This document shows, in pieces, positions 1 to 7,408 of a DNA stretch of 54,784 nucleotides (position 1 is the first letter of the stretch; each line of letters begins with the position of its first letter). Location: positions 1 through 54,784 of the forward strand of contig CACXFS010000014.1 in NCBI GenBank assembly GCA_902766885.1, given 5' to 3'. The translations under genes were made by a program, and so were the position numbers. The stretch comes from an uncultured Ruminococcus sp. Its GTDB lineage: Bacteria; Bacillota; Clostridia; Oscillospirales; Acutalibacteraceae. The notes beneath the pieces were generated by a model that worked only from the letters and a program-made list of their open reading frames with translations, ran no database searches and had not been told where the DNA came from.

Positions 1-75
1 CTGTTACACCTCTTTAGAGGTATGCTGGTAAAATGCCCTTCAGGGCTGTTATAAAACCACCGGCTTTGCCGGTGT
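1..75. repeat. three tandem short hairpins at window edge
   Basis: Three perfect inverted repeats follow one another: ACCTCT/AGAGGT at 8-21, GCCCT/AGGGC at 35-46 and CACCGGC/GCCGGTG at 58-74. None is followed by a long T run, so this is not a simple terminator. The tight series of GC-rich stems separated by AT-rich linkers looks like a dispersed palindromic (REP/MITE-like) element whose left part lies outside the window. It also lies just downstream of the minus-strand gene ending at 102 and could end its transcript. The repeat nature is inference. Confidence 0.5.
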
Positions 76-101
76 GATATTTATTGTAATCAGATTACTT
101 A

Positions 102-539
102 TTATTTTGACTTTGGATAAAGGCTGCCATCACCACCCATATATTCTGTCATCTCCTCAATTCTTTCTATCGGGAAAGGCGGTGTGCACAACGGTTTTAA
201 AGCAATCGACATCAGCTTCATCGGATTATCATCGGCAGCTACACGATTGGAGCTTAATTTTCCGCATCTTCTGCAACGATGAATTATTGCCCATTCACCG
301 TTTTTTCGAACCCATACGCCTATTGGATCCATAATTCCGCCGCAGTCAGACTCTCTGTCACCGGGCTCATTGTCGAGATGAAGACTGGTAAGACAGTTAG
401 GACAATGGTTACGGTGCGTACTTCCGGCATTTTCAGGCGTTACAAGTCTTGTGCATACCTTACAGGTAAAGCTGTCATTGCACGGATTCGTTTTATAATA
501 TCCCTTTTCAAATTTTCTTCTTTTATTTTCTCTGTTCAA
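102..539 (-). CDS. RNHCP domain zinc-ribbon protein
   Basis: A 145-residue protein with the RNHCP signature: the motif RNHCPNC lies at about residues 43-49 after a CKVC pair at 26-29, and further Cys residues occur in DCGG (about 66) and CRRCG (about 90). Four Cys pairs suggest one or two structural zinc sites. RNHCP proteins are small and of unknown function, possibly nucleic-acid binding. The start is TTG at 537-539, chosen because a perfect AGGAGG lies 7 bases upstream. Its upstream neighbour on the same strand is the FucO-type gene, with about 145 bp between, so it may be read through from it or have its own promoter. Function unknown. Confidence 0.85.
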   Translation of the reverse strand: MNRENKRRKFEKGYYKTNPCNDSFTCKVCTRLVTPENAGSTHRNHCPNCLTSLHLDNEPGDRESDCGGIMDPIGVWVRKNGEWAIIHRCRRCGKLSSNRVAADDNPMKLMSIALKPLCTPPFPIERIEEMTEYMGGDGSLYPKSK

Positions 540-685
540 GTGTTTTCCTCCTGTAATTCAGATATATCCGAATTTACGGGAGGATTGCTGAATTGTTTTG
601 CAAACCTCCCGTTTACAGAACAATCACCATCATATTAATATACTTCAAACACAACTCTCCTTTATTCATTATTCATATGTAAATT

Positions 686-1831
686 TTACATAAGGCTTTT
701 ATAAAGCTCAGTTATCTCCTCAACGCTTGTATCTCTGGGATTTCCGGGTCTGCAAGCGTCATCAAAGGCAGACTGAGCAAGGAACGGAATATCTTCTGCC
801 TTTACAATTTCTTTTAAGTCAGCAGGAATACCTACATCTTCTGAAAGCTGCTTAACAGCGTCAATTGCAGCCTTGCGGTATTCATCAACGCTCATATCTT
901 CTACGCCCTCAACGCCCATTGCTTTTGCAATATATTTATATTTTTCGCCTGTTGCAGGAGCATTGTACTCCATAACTGTAGGAAGAATAATTGCATTTGC
1001 AACTCCATGAGGTGTATCGTAAAGCGCACCGAGAGGATGAGCCATTGAATGAACAATTCCCAGACCGACATTTGAGAATCCCATTCCAGCGATATACTGA
1101 CCGAGAGCCATTCCCTCTCTGCCCTCTTTTGTGTTATCTACGGCGTCACGCAGTGAACGAGAAATAACTTCGATCGCCTTTAAGTGGAACATATCGGAAA
1201 GTTCCCAAGCTCCCTTTGTTATGTAGCCTTCAATTGCGTGTGTAAGAGCATCCATACCTGTTGCTGCTGTAAGTCCTTTTGGCATAGTTGACATCATATC
1301 CGGGTCAACAACGGCAACAACAGGAATATCGTGGACGTCGACGCAAACCATCTTGCGGTTTTTTTCTGAATCTGTAATAACATAGTTAATTGTTACCTCA
1401 GCTGCCGTACCGGCTGTTGTGGGAACGGCAATAATCGGCACGCTCTTGCACTTTGTCGGAGCAACTCCCTCAAGTGAACGAACATCTGCGAACTCGGGAT
1501 TATTAACAATAATTCCGATGGCTTTAGCAGTATCCATAGATGAGCCACCGCCGATTGCGATGATTCCGTCAGCGCCGTATTCCTTATAAAATTCCACGCC
1601 AGACTGAACATTTTCAATCGTTGGATTAGGTTTAATATCACTATAAAGCTTATATTCAATGCCGGCCTCATCGAGAATGTCGGTAACCTTCTGAGTTACG
1701 CCGAATTTTACAAGGTCAGGGTCAGAAGCTACAAGTATTTTAGTAAGTCCTCTTCCCTTGATTTCATCAGGAATTGCTTTGACTGCGCCTGAACCGTGAT
1801 ATGAGGTTTCATTTAATACAAATCTGTTCAT
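686..1831 (-). CDS. fucO: lactaldehyde reductase / 1,2-propanediol oxidoreductase (FucO-type iron alcohol dehydrogenase)
   Basis: Iron-dependent group III alcohol dehydrogenase of the FucO subfamily, which reduces L-lactaldehyde from fucose or rhamnose breakdown to 1,2-propanediol with NADH in the cytoplasm. The nucleotide-binding GGGSSMDTAKAIG, the stretch PTTAGTAAEVTINYVITD, the metal-site motif GMDALTHAIEGYITKGAW, and HSMAHPLGALYDTPHG supply the expected Asp and His ligands, and the resemblance to E. coli FucO runs end to end. A longer reading frame begins at 1891, but the start at 1831 gives 381 residues (family length about 382) and has AAAGGA upstream. No fucose or rhamnose genes are nearby, so its substrate may be lactaldehyde from another route or another short alcohol/aldehyde. 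Confidence 0.88.
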   Translation of the reverse strand: MNRFVLNETSYHGSGAVKAIPDEIKGRGLTKILVASDPDLVKFGVTQKVTDILDEAGIEYKLYSDIKPNPTIENVQSGVEFYKEYGADGIIAIGGGSSMDTAKAIGIIVNNPEFADVRSLEGVAPTKCKSVPIIAVPTTAGTAAEVTINYVITDSEKNRKMVCVDVHDIPVVAVVDPDMMSTMPKGLTAATGMDALTHAIEGYITKGAWELSDMFHLKAIEVISRSLRDAVDNTKEGREGMALGQYIAGMGFSNVGLGIVHSMAHPLGALYDTPHGVANAIILPTVMEYNAPATGEKYKYIAKAMGVEGVEDMSVDEYRKAAIDAVKQLSEDVGIPADLKEIVKAEDIPFLAQSAFDDACRPGNPRDTSVEEITELYKSLM

Positions 1832-1995
1832 AAATATCATCCTTTCAAATTTATCTTGTACCTCACGAGATGTGAGTTTAATTTCTAACATTTTATATTA
1901 TACTATATATATTTAATAATTTCAATCTTTATTTTTTGATATTTTTGTATTTTATTATTAGTGTTCTTTATTCACCCCAAAAAACGCTAAAAGTA

Positions 1996-2022
1996 AAAGA
2001 GAGCCGATAAACGACTCTCTTT
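1996..2022 (-). terminator. terminator of the XRE gene
   Basis: Inverted repeat AAAGAGAG/CTCTCTTT with an 11-base loop. On the minus strand it is followed by a T-rich stretch. It lies 44 bp past the stop codon of the XRE regulator. Confidence 0.65.
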
Positions 2023-2065
2023 ATGAAATAAAAGCATTATGAAGGTTTATAAAATAAACTTGTTA

Positions 2066-2320
2066 TTAATTTTTAGTTTCTCTTCCGAGAAGATAATCAA
2101 CGGAAACCTCAAGGATATCAGCCAAAGCTACAAGCTCTACATCAGTAACAAATCTTATCTGTCCCTCAAGCTTTGAAAGTCCTGAAGCATTCATATCGAC
2201 ACCGTTTACCTGCAATTGTGCAAGCAATTCTTTTTGTTTCATACCCTTTTGCTTTCTGACAAGCTCTACACGATTACCTACCAGATTTCTGTCTCCAAGT
2301 TCCTGCTTACGAAGTCTCAT
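2066..2320 (-). CDS. small XRE-family transcriptional regulator
   Basis: An 84-residue protein that is essentially one Cro/C1-type helix-turn-helix domain. The conserved pattern runs from VELVRKQKGMKQKELLAQL through the recognition helix region SGLSKLEGQIRFV to ALADILEVSVDYLLGR, typical of phage-repressor-like regulators. There is no effector domain, so it probably acts as a dimeric DNA-binding switch. The frame opens at TTG 2335, but ATG at 2318-2320 is preferred because GGAGAG sits 8-9 bases before it. It has its own promoter (2383-2411) and a long upstream region with a direct repeat that might be its operator. The target genes cannot be told from the sequence. Confidence 0.85.
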   Translation of the reverse strand: MRLRKQELGDRNLVGNRVELVRKQKGMKQKELLAQLQVNGVDMNASGLSKLEGQIRFVTDVELVALADILEVSVDYLLGRETKN

Positions 2321-2382
2321 TTTTTCTCTCTCCAAATCATTTATAATTCTTTTTTAAAATTCTTTAAAAACATTGTGATGTT

Positions 2383-2411
2383 ATTATAATACTTTATTAG
2401 AAAAAAAACAA
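2383..2411 (-). promoter_or_regulatory. promoter of the XRE gene
   Basis: On the minus strand a -35-like TTGTTT (2406-2411) and a perfect -10 TATAAT (2383-2388) are 17 bases apart, about 63 bp upstream of the start codon of the XRE gene. Confidence 0.55.
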
Positions 2412-2550
2412 GCCTTTTTTGTAAATAAATTTAAAAAAATGAAATTTTTTATCGTAATTAGTTACAAAAGAATAATTATTTGTGCATTATGTAAATAATA
2501 TTGATATTATTTTATAAATATTACATAGTTTTCACGAATTATTTTTCTTG

Positions 2551-2614
2551 TGTGGAAAGTTGTTAGTTATGTGGAAACAATCATTTTACGTTTGTGGAAA
2601 AATGTTAGTTATGT
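2551..2614. repeat. 22-bp direct repeat in a 400-bp gene-free region
   Basis: The stretch 2321-2736 holds no gene. It is very AT-rich and contains two copies of a 22-bp unit at 2551-2572 and 2593-2614, identical except for two bases. Each begins TGTGGAAA and ends TGTTAGTTATGT. A third TGTGGAAA lies between them at 2570-2577. The two units start exactly 42 bp apart, that is four helical turns, as expected for sites bound by a protein on one face of the DNA. Probable regulatory sites; the binding protein is unknown. Confidence 0.6.
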
Positions 2615-2682
2615 TAAAAGTCGGATTTAGCAATAATTATTACTAAATATTACAAAAATATTACATCGTAAAAAGATAAAAT

Positions 2683-2708
2683 AAAAGACGTTCAAACGAA
2701 CGCCTTTT
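2683..2708 (-). terminator. terminator of the fhs-tsaE-tsaB-rpiB operon
   Basis: Stem AAAAG-A-CGTTC / GAACG-C-CTTTT with a 4-base loop and a single A.C mismatch, 28 bp past the rpiB stop codon. On the minus strand it is followed by an AT-rich tract. Confidence 0.75.
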
Positions 2709-2736
2709 AATCAAATATTTCTACATCGGAAATTAA

Positions 2737-3189
2737 TTATTCAACCTTAAATGTACCGTTTTCAATTTTATCAAGCATAGCAAGTCTGTTATCGTGTCTG
2801 CCACCTTCTTCGGGTGTGTTGAGGAAAATGTCTGTATACTTTACGGCATCTTCTTCACTTGTCACTCTGCCGCCCATACAAAGAATATTTGCGTGGTTGT
2901 GACGTCGGGTCATTTCAGCGCCAAACTCATTATTAACAACGGCTGCACGTATTCCCTTAACCTTGTTAGCGGCTATGGAAATTCCTATTCCTGTTCCGCA
3001 ACAGAGAATACCAAATTCAAATTCTCCGTTTGCAACAGCTGTTGCAACTTTGTATGCGTAAACAGGATAATCTACACTTTCAGTACTGTATGTACCAAAA
3101 TCCTTGTATTCTATTCTCTTTTCATCAAGATACTTTTTTACGGCGCAAATTAAGTTATATCCGCCGTGATCACATCCAAGTGCTATCAT
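2737..3189 (-). CDS. rpiB: ribose-5-phosphate isomerase B
   Basis: A 150-residue RpiB/LacAB-family sugar-phosphate isomerase that interconverts ribose 5-phosphate and ribulose 5-phosphate in the pentose phosphate pathway. Characteristic features are the N-terminal ALGCDHGGY, the catalytic Cys region GILCCGTGIGISIAANK, and the phosphate-binding segment MTRRHNHANILCMGGR. The length matches the family (about 145-150). The start codon overlaps the tsaB stop by one base (TAATG), so it is translationally coupled as the last gene of the operon. Allose-6-phosphate isomerase activity is possible in this family but there is no allose gene nearby. Confidence 0.95.
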   Translation of the reverse strand: MIALGCDHGGYNLICAVKKYLDEKRIEYKDFGTYSTESVDYPVYAYKVATAVANGEFEFGILCCGTGIGISIAANKVKGIRAAVVNNEFGAEMTRRHNHANILCMGGRVTSEEDAVKYTDIFLNTPEEGGRHDNRLAMLDKIENGTFKVE

Positions 3190-3893
3190 TATTTAACCCC
3201 CAACTTTTTATTAAGTTCTCTTTGAGCCTGCGGTAGTCTTAAATAAACAGGCATAAGCTCATCTGCTGTTACTGTTTCGCCGTTTTTAATCTTTTCAAAT
3301 GCTGCATACGCAACAGATGACGCAGTCTGAATTCGGTTATTAAACGGTGAAAGCAAAACGTTTTCAATCTCAGAATCTAAAAATTTACTGAACAAAACTG
3401 CTCCATCACCTACAAGAATAACCTTTTCGCTTATTTTCTGTAGTTCAAGCTTTAAGTCTGTAAGCGAAAGCGCTCTGTCCTCCGTGATACGTGTAACGGT
3501 ACAACCGTTTACTCTGAACAATGCGTTGTAAACCTGTGAACAACGAGCGTCCATAACAGAACAGACAACACAATCGTTACCCAGCATATTATACGCCATA
3601 CTCTCAAGCGTTGAAACTGAAACACAAGGTAAATTTTTTGGAAAAGCTATACCCTTTGCGGCTGCAACGCCTATTCTTACTCCCGTAAATGAGCCCGGAC
3701 CTGCATTAACTGCTACAACATCAATGTCGTTGACAGACAAACCAGTATTTTTAAGCAGTTCATCCACCATAGGCATTAAAGTCTGACTGTGAGTAAGCGC
3801 AGTATTTATTGAAAACTCGCCGATAAGCTTGTTTTCTTCGGCAACGGCAACCGAAGCCGCTGTTGCCGAAGTGTCAACAGCAAGTATTTTCAC
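3189..3893 (-). CDS. tsaB: tRNA t6A biosynthesis protein TsaB
   Basis: TsaB (YeaZ) is the inactive ASKHA-fold partner of TsaD in making N6-threonylcarbamoyladenosine at position 37 of ANN-decoding tRNAs. The N-terminal ILAVDTSATAASVAV and the segment NAGPGSFTGVRIGVAAAKG are the family hallmarks. At 234 residues it has the usual length. It overlaps the upstream tsaE by 4 bases and the downstream rpiB by 1 base, so the three are co-translated. TsaD and TsaC are not in this window, as is common since tsaD is often elsewhere. Confidence 0.94.
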   Translation of the reverse strand: MKILAVDTSATAASVAVAEENKLIGEFSINTALTHSQTLMPMVDELLKNTGLSVNDIDVVAVNAGPGSFTGVRIGVAAAKGIAFPKNLPCVSVSTLESMAYNMLGNDCVVCSVMDARCSQVYNALFRVNGCTVTRITEDRALSLTDLKLELQKISEKVILVGDGAVLFSKFLDSEIENVLLSPFNNRIQTASSVAYAAFEKIKNGETVTADELMPVYLRLPQAQRELNKKLGVK

Positions 3894-4315
3894 AATATAT
3901 CAACACCTTCAATCTCAAAAGTTCTATCATCATCAGAATCACCCTTTGAGATATTTATTCTTATTGCATTTTCAGGCAGCGCACCCTCAATATTTTCGCT
4001 CCACTCAATAACAAGTATACCATTATCAAGATAGTCAAAAAATCCCGTAGAATACAAATCCTCCCACGAGGTTACTCTATACATATCAAAGTGATAGATA
4101 TTGTATTTTCCGTGATACTCATTAACAAGGGCAAAAGTCGGACTGGAAACACCGTCATTTACGCCGAGACCTCTGCAAAGTCCTCTTGTAAAAGCAGTCT
4201 TTCCCATTCCGAGCCCGCCAAAAAGGGCGATTACTTCACTGCCGCAAAGCTTTTTAGCAATCAATTCACCGATTTTTTCGGTATCTTCGGTTGACTTTGA
4301 AATTATTGTATTCAT
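3890..4315 (-). CDS. tsaE: tRNA t6A biosynthesis ATPase TsaE
   Basis: P-loop ATPase TsaE (YjeE) of the t6A-modifying complex with TsaB and TsaD. It shows a Walker A motif GGLGMGKTAFTRG, the downstream SPTFALVNEY segment and the acidic motif HFDMYR, followed by IEWSEN near the C-terminal part. The frame can be extended to 4354, but ATG at 4313-4315 is preferred: it is one base from the fhs stop (TGA-T-ATG), indicating translational coupling, and gives 141 residues, close to the family norm of about 150. Confidence 0.93.
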   Translation of the reverse strand: MNTIISKSTEDTEKIGELIAKKLCGSEVIALFGGLGMGKTAFTRGLCRGLGVNDGVSSPTFALVNEYHGKYNIYHFDMYRVTSWEDLYSTGFFDYLDNGILVIEWSENIEGALPENAIRINISKGDSDDDRTFEIEGVDIL

Positions 4316-4316
4316 A

Positions 4317-5984
4317 TCAGAAAAGACCGACAATTTTTCCGTCGCTGTCAACATCTATACTGTGAGCGGCAGGAACCTTAGGAAGTCCGGGCATCGTCAT
4401 TATATCGCCTGTGTAAGCAACGACAAAACCTGCTCCGTTTGAAAGAGTAACATTTCTTACGGTGATTTCAAAGTCTTTCGGTGCACCGAGTAAGGAAGGA
4501 TTATCAGACAATGAATACTGCGTCTTTGCAATACAAACGGGAAGCTTGTCTGCTCCGAGAGCCTCAACCTCTTTTATTGCCTTTTCTGCGGCTGTTGTGT
4601 AATTAACCTTGCTTGCACCGTAAATTGTTTTAGCAATTTTTTCAATCTTCTCCTTGACTGTAAGGTCAAGTGAATAAATCGGAGCAAAATCAGACGGCTT
4701 TTCGCAAGCCTCAACTACCTTTTTGGCAAGTTCTACTCCGCCTTCGCCGCCTTTTCCGAATACATCGGAAAGTGCAAAGTCAGCTCCGTTTTCACGACAG
4801 TAGCTTTCAATATATTCAAGCTCTTCCTTGCTGTCTGTGCCGAAACGGTTAATTGCGACAATTACCGGTACGTTATATTTACGCATATTTTCAATATGAA
4901 CGCCGAGGTTTACAATACCCTTTTTGAGAGCCTCAAGGTTCTCATTTGAAACCTCTGCTTTGGGCACGCCGCCGTTGTATTTAAGGGCACGGCAGGTAGC
5001 TACAATTACTATTGCAGACGGTGAAAGACCCGCATAGCGGCACTTAATATCAAGGAACTTTTCAGCACCGAGGTCAGAGCCGAAACCTGCCTCAGTAATG
5101 CAGTAATCGGCAAGCTTTAATGCAAGCTTTGTAGCTCTTACACTGTTACAGCCGTGTGCGATATTTGCAAAAGGTCCGCCATGCATAATTGCAGGTGTAC
5201 CCTCAAGAGTCTGAACAAGGTTAGGTTTGATTGCATCTTTCAAGAGCGCGGTCATTGCACCGTCAGCCTTTAAATCCTTTGCATAAACAGGCTCGCCCGA
5301 ATATGTGTATGCAACAAGAATTATTCCAAGGCGCTGCTTTAAATCGTCAATATCATTTGCAAGGCAGAGAATTGCCATTACTTCTGATGCAACTGTGATG
5401 ATAAAATGGTCCTCTCTGGGGATTCCGTTTACCTTTCCGCCAAGACCGACTACAATGTTTCTCAAAGCACGGTCGTTCATATCAAGGCAACGCTTAATCA
5501 GTATTCTTCTGGGGTCAATATTAAGAGTATTGCCCTGTTGCATATGATTGTCGAGCATTGCACAGCAAAGGTTATTTGCTGCAGTAATTGCGTGCATATC
5601 ACCTGTAAAATGAAGATTGATGTCCTCCATTGGAAGAACCTGTGCGTATCCGCCTCCTGCGGCACCACCCTTGATTCCGAAAACAGGACCGAGTGACGGC
5701 TCACGGAGAGCGATTATAGCGTTCTTTCCGATTTTAGCCATAGCCTGTCCGAGACCGGCTGTTGTGGTTGTTTTTCCTTCCCCTGCAGGTGTGGGATTAA
5801 TTGCAGTTACAAGTATGAGTTTTCCGTCAGGGTTATTTTCTACCCTGTTTGCAAGCTCATCAGAAAGCTTTGCTTTGTATTTACCGTAAAATTCAAGTTC
5901 ATCTTCCGAAATTCCGATTTTTGCGGCAACTTCTTTGATTGGCAGGAGTTTTGCCTGCTGAGCTATTTCAATATCCGATAACAT
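4317..5984 (-). CDS. fhs: formate-tetrahydrofolate ligase
   Basis: Monofunctional formyl-THF synthetase, which joins formate to tetrahydrofolate using ATP and feeds purine and one-carbon metabolism, as in clostridia. It has the family ATP-binding loop [17 protein letters not shown] near residue 65 and the segments [23 protein letters not shown] and [15 protein letters not shown]. The start at 5984 (555 residues, the normal length) is preferred over 6005 because GGAGG lies 10 bases before it. First gene of the operon leading into tsaE-tsaB-rpiB, divergent from rodA. No acetogenesis genes are next to it, so a biosynthetic role is more likely than Wood-Ljungdahl. Confidence 0.96.
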   Translation of the reverse strand: MLSDIEIAQQAKLLPIKEVAAKIGISEDELEFYGKYKAKLSDELANRVENNPDGKLILVTAINPTPAGEGKTTTTAGLGQAMAKIGKNAIIALREPSLGPVFGIKGGAAGGGYAQVLPMEDINLHFTGDMHAITAANNLCCAMLDNHMQQGNTLNIDPRRILIKRCLDMNDRALRNIVVGLGGKVNGIPREDHFIITVASEVMAILCLANDIDDLKQRLGIILVAYTYSGEPVYAKDLKADGAMTALLKDAIKPNLVQTLEGTPAIMHGGPFANIAHGCNSVRATKLALKLADYCITEAGFGSDLGAEKFLDIKCRYAGLSPSAIVIVATCRALKYNGGVPKAEVSNENLEALKKGIVNLGVHIENMRKYNVPVIVAINRFGTDSKEELEYIESYCRENGADFALSDVFGKGGEGGVELAKKVVEACEKPSDFAPIYSLDLTVKEKIEKIAKTIYGASKVNYTTAAEKAIKEVEALGADKLPVCIAKTQYSLSDNPSLLGAPKDFEITVRNVTLSNGAGFVVAYTGDIMTMPGLPKVPAAHSIDVDSDGKIVGLF

Positions 5985-6061
5985 TTTGAGTGCACCTCCA
6001 CACATTAATAATTATATTATATCAAACAGCGCTGATTTATTATTCCAATTTGAAAATATAC

Positions 6062-6090
6062 TTGATATTGACATTATAATTTAATATAAT
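6062..6090 (+). promoter_or_regulatory. promoter of rodA
   Basis: TTGATA (6062-6067) and a perfect TATAAT (6085-6090) are separated by exactly 17 bases, 45 bp upstream of the rodA start, in the divergent region between fhs and rodA. Confidence 0.6.
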
Positions 6091-6135
6091 ATTTATAATC
6101 ATTATTAAATCATAATTTATATTGAGGCGTTTGGT

Positions 6136-7305
6136 TTGAATAAATTTGCAAATTCGGTTGGTGATTACCTTAGAAGAACAGATTTAGTTCTTTGGTTACT
6201 CACTTTTGCCGCAGTTATTTACAGTCTATTGTTAATTTCAAGTATGCAGCGTTCGGGAGAATACAATTATCTGAGAACTCAGCTTGCAGCAGTAATTGCA
6301 GGCATTATTTCTGCCGTTGTCATCTCGATAGCAGATTATAGATACTTAGTCCGAAAATGGTACTTCTCGGCAATAATAGCCGCTGTCCTTGCTGCACTTG
6401 TGTTTTTATTCGGAATACAGGTTGCAGGAACTGACGATACTGCTTGGATTGAGCTTCCGGGAGGATTTACAATTCAACCCTCGGAATTTATTAAAATATG
6501 TTTCATCATTACGTTTACTAAACATCTTTCTTACCTAAAAGAAAAAGGATTAATTGAAAATCCGCTCGGTGTTCTTACGCTGGTTCTGCATGCCGCACTG
6601 CCAATGGCTGTTATCCATATTCAGGGTGATGACGGAACAGTATTGATTTTCGGATTCATTTTTTTAATTATGTGCTTTACGGCAGGCGTTCAGCTCAGAT
6701 ATTTTGCAATACTCGGCGGACTGCTCTTGATTGGAATACCGCTTATCTGGAACTTTTTTATGAATGATGAACACAGAAACAGGATTCTTGCCTTGTTTGA
6801 CATTGACGGAAACGCTATGACAAATTACGGTTGGCAGCAATATCAAGGCAAGGTATCTATTGCAAGCGGAGAAATTACGGGCAGTGGACTTTATAACGGA
6901 TCAAGAGTAGAATACGGAATCGTGCCAGAGCAGGAAAACGACTTTATCTTTACCGTAGCAGGTGAAGAACTCGGTTTTATCGGTTGTATGCTGTTACTTT
7001 TGATACTTTTCGGAATAATTATTAAGGTGATTTTAAACGCAAAGATTTCAAATGACCTGCAAGGAAGATATATTTGCTCCGGTGTCTTTGCTACAATTTG
7101 TGCTCAGAGCATAATCAACATTGGAATGACTCTTGGATTTTTCCCGGTTGTAGGTATTACTTTGCCGTTGTTCAGTTCCGGCGGTTCTTCTGCGTTGAGT
7201 ACGCTTATTTGTCTTGGTCTTGTCCAAAGCGTAAGAAATCATAACTTTGATGATATGGATACCGCAAGTGTTCGCAGAGGCAGTCAAAGCAGAATTAAAA
7301 TATAA
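6136..7305 (+). CDS. rodA: SEDS-family peptidoglycan glycosyltransferase, RodA type
   Basis: A 389-residue multi-pass membrane protein of the SEDS family (RodA/FtsW/SpoVE), which polymerises lipid II into glycan strands with a partner class B PBP. About ten hydrophobic segments are visible. Diagnostic stretches are the WIELPGGFTIQPSEFIKI motif near residue 115, the extracellular PEQENDFIFTVAGEELGFIG containing the conserved Glu/Asp, and the late LFSSGGSSALST. RodA is preferred over FtsW because of the linked GGFTIQPSE region and overall form, but paralogue assignment from sequence alone is uncertain. The TTG start at 6136 has GAGG 8 bases upstream. It stands alone between its own promoter and terminator. 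Confidence 0.85.
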   Translation: MNKFANSVGDYLRRTDLVLWLLTFAAVIYSLLLISSMQRSGEYNYLRTQLAAVIAGIISAVVISIADYRYLVRKWYFSAIIAAVLAALVFLFGIQVAGTDDTAWIELPGGFTIQPSEFIKICFIITFTKHLSYLKEKGLIENPLGVLTLVLHAALPMAVIHIQGDDGTVLIFGFIFLIMCFTAGVQLRYFAILGGLLLIGIPLIWNFFMNDEHRNRILALFDIDGNAMTNYGWQQYQGKVSIASGEITGSGLYNGSRVEYGIVPEQENDFIFTVAGEELGFIGCMLLLLILFGIIIKVILNAKISNDLQGRYICSGVFATICAQSIINIGMTLGFFPVVGITLPLFSSGGSSALSTLICLGLVQSVRNHNFDDMDTASVRRGSQSRIKI

Positions 7306-7327
7306 ACAAATACAATAAAAAAACAAA

Positions 7328-7372
7328 ATAGCTGTCAGGCAACAAATTAATGCTTTATTGCCCGACAGCTAT
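7328..7372. terminator. bidirectional terminator between rodA and the dockerin gene
   Basis: Long inverted repeat: ATAGCTGTC-A-GGCAA pairs with TTGCC-C-GACAGCTAT around a 15-base loop, one mismatch in 15. A-rich and T-rich tracts flank it on both sides, fitting termination of the convergent rodA and dockerin-protein transcripts. Confidence 0.85.
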
Positions 7373-7408
7373 CATTTATTTAGTTTTTAAATTCAAAGAA
7401 AATATAAA

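Noticed and set aside
2551-2614. Replication origin suggested by DnaA-box-like TGTGGAAA repeats in AT-rich DNA
   Set aside because: Each copy differs from the DnaA box consensus in the core, no dnaA, dnaN or rpmH gene is near, and the phasing fits an operator better.
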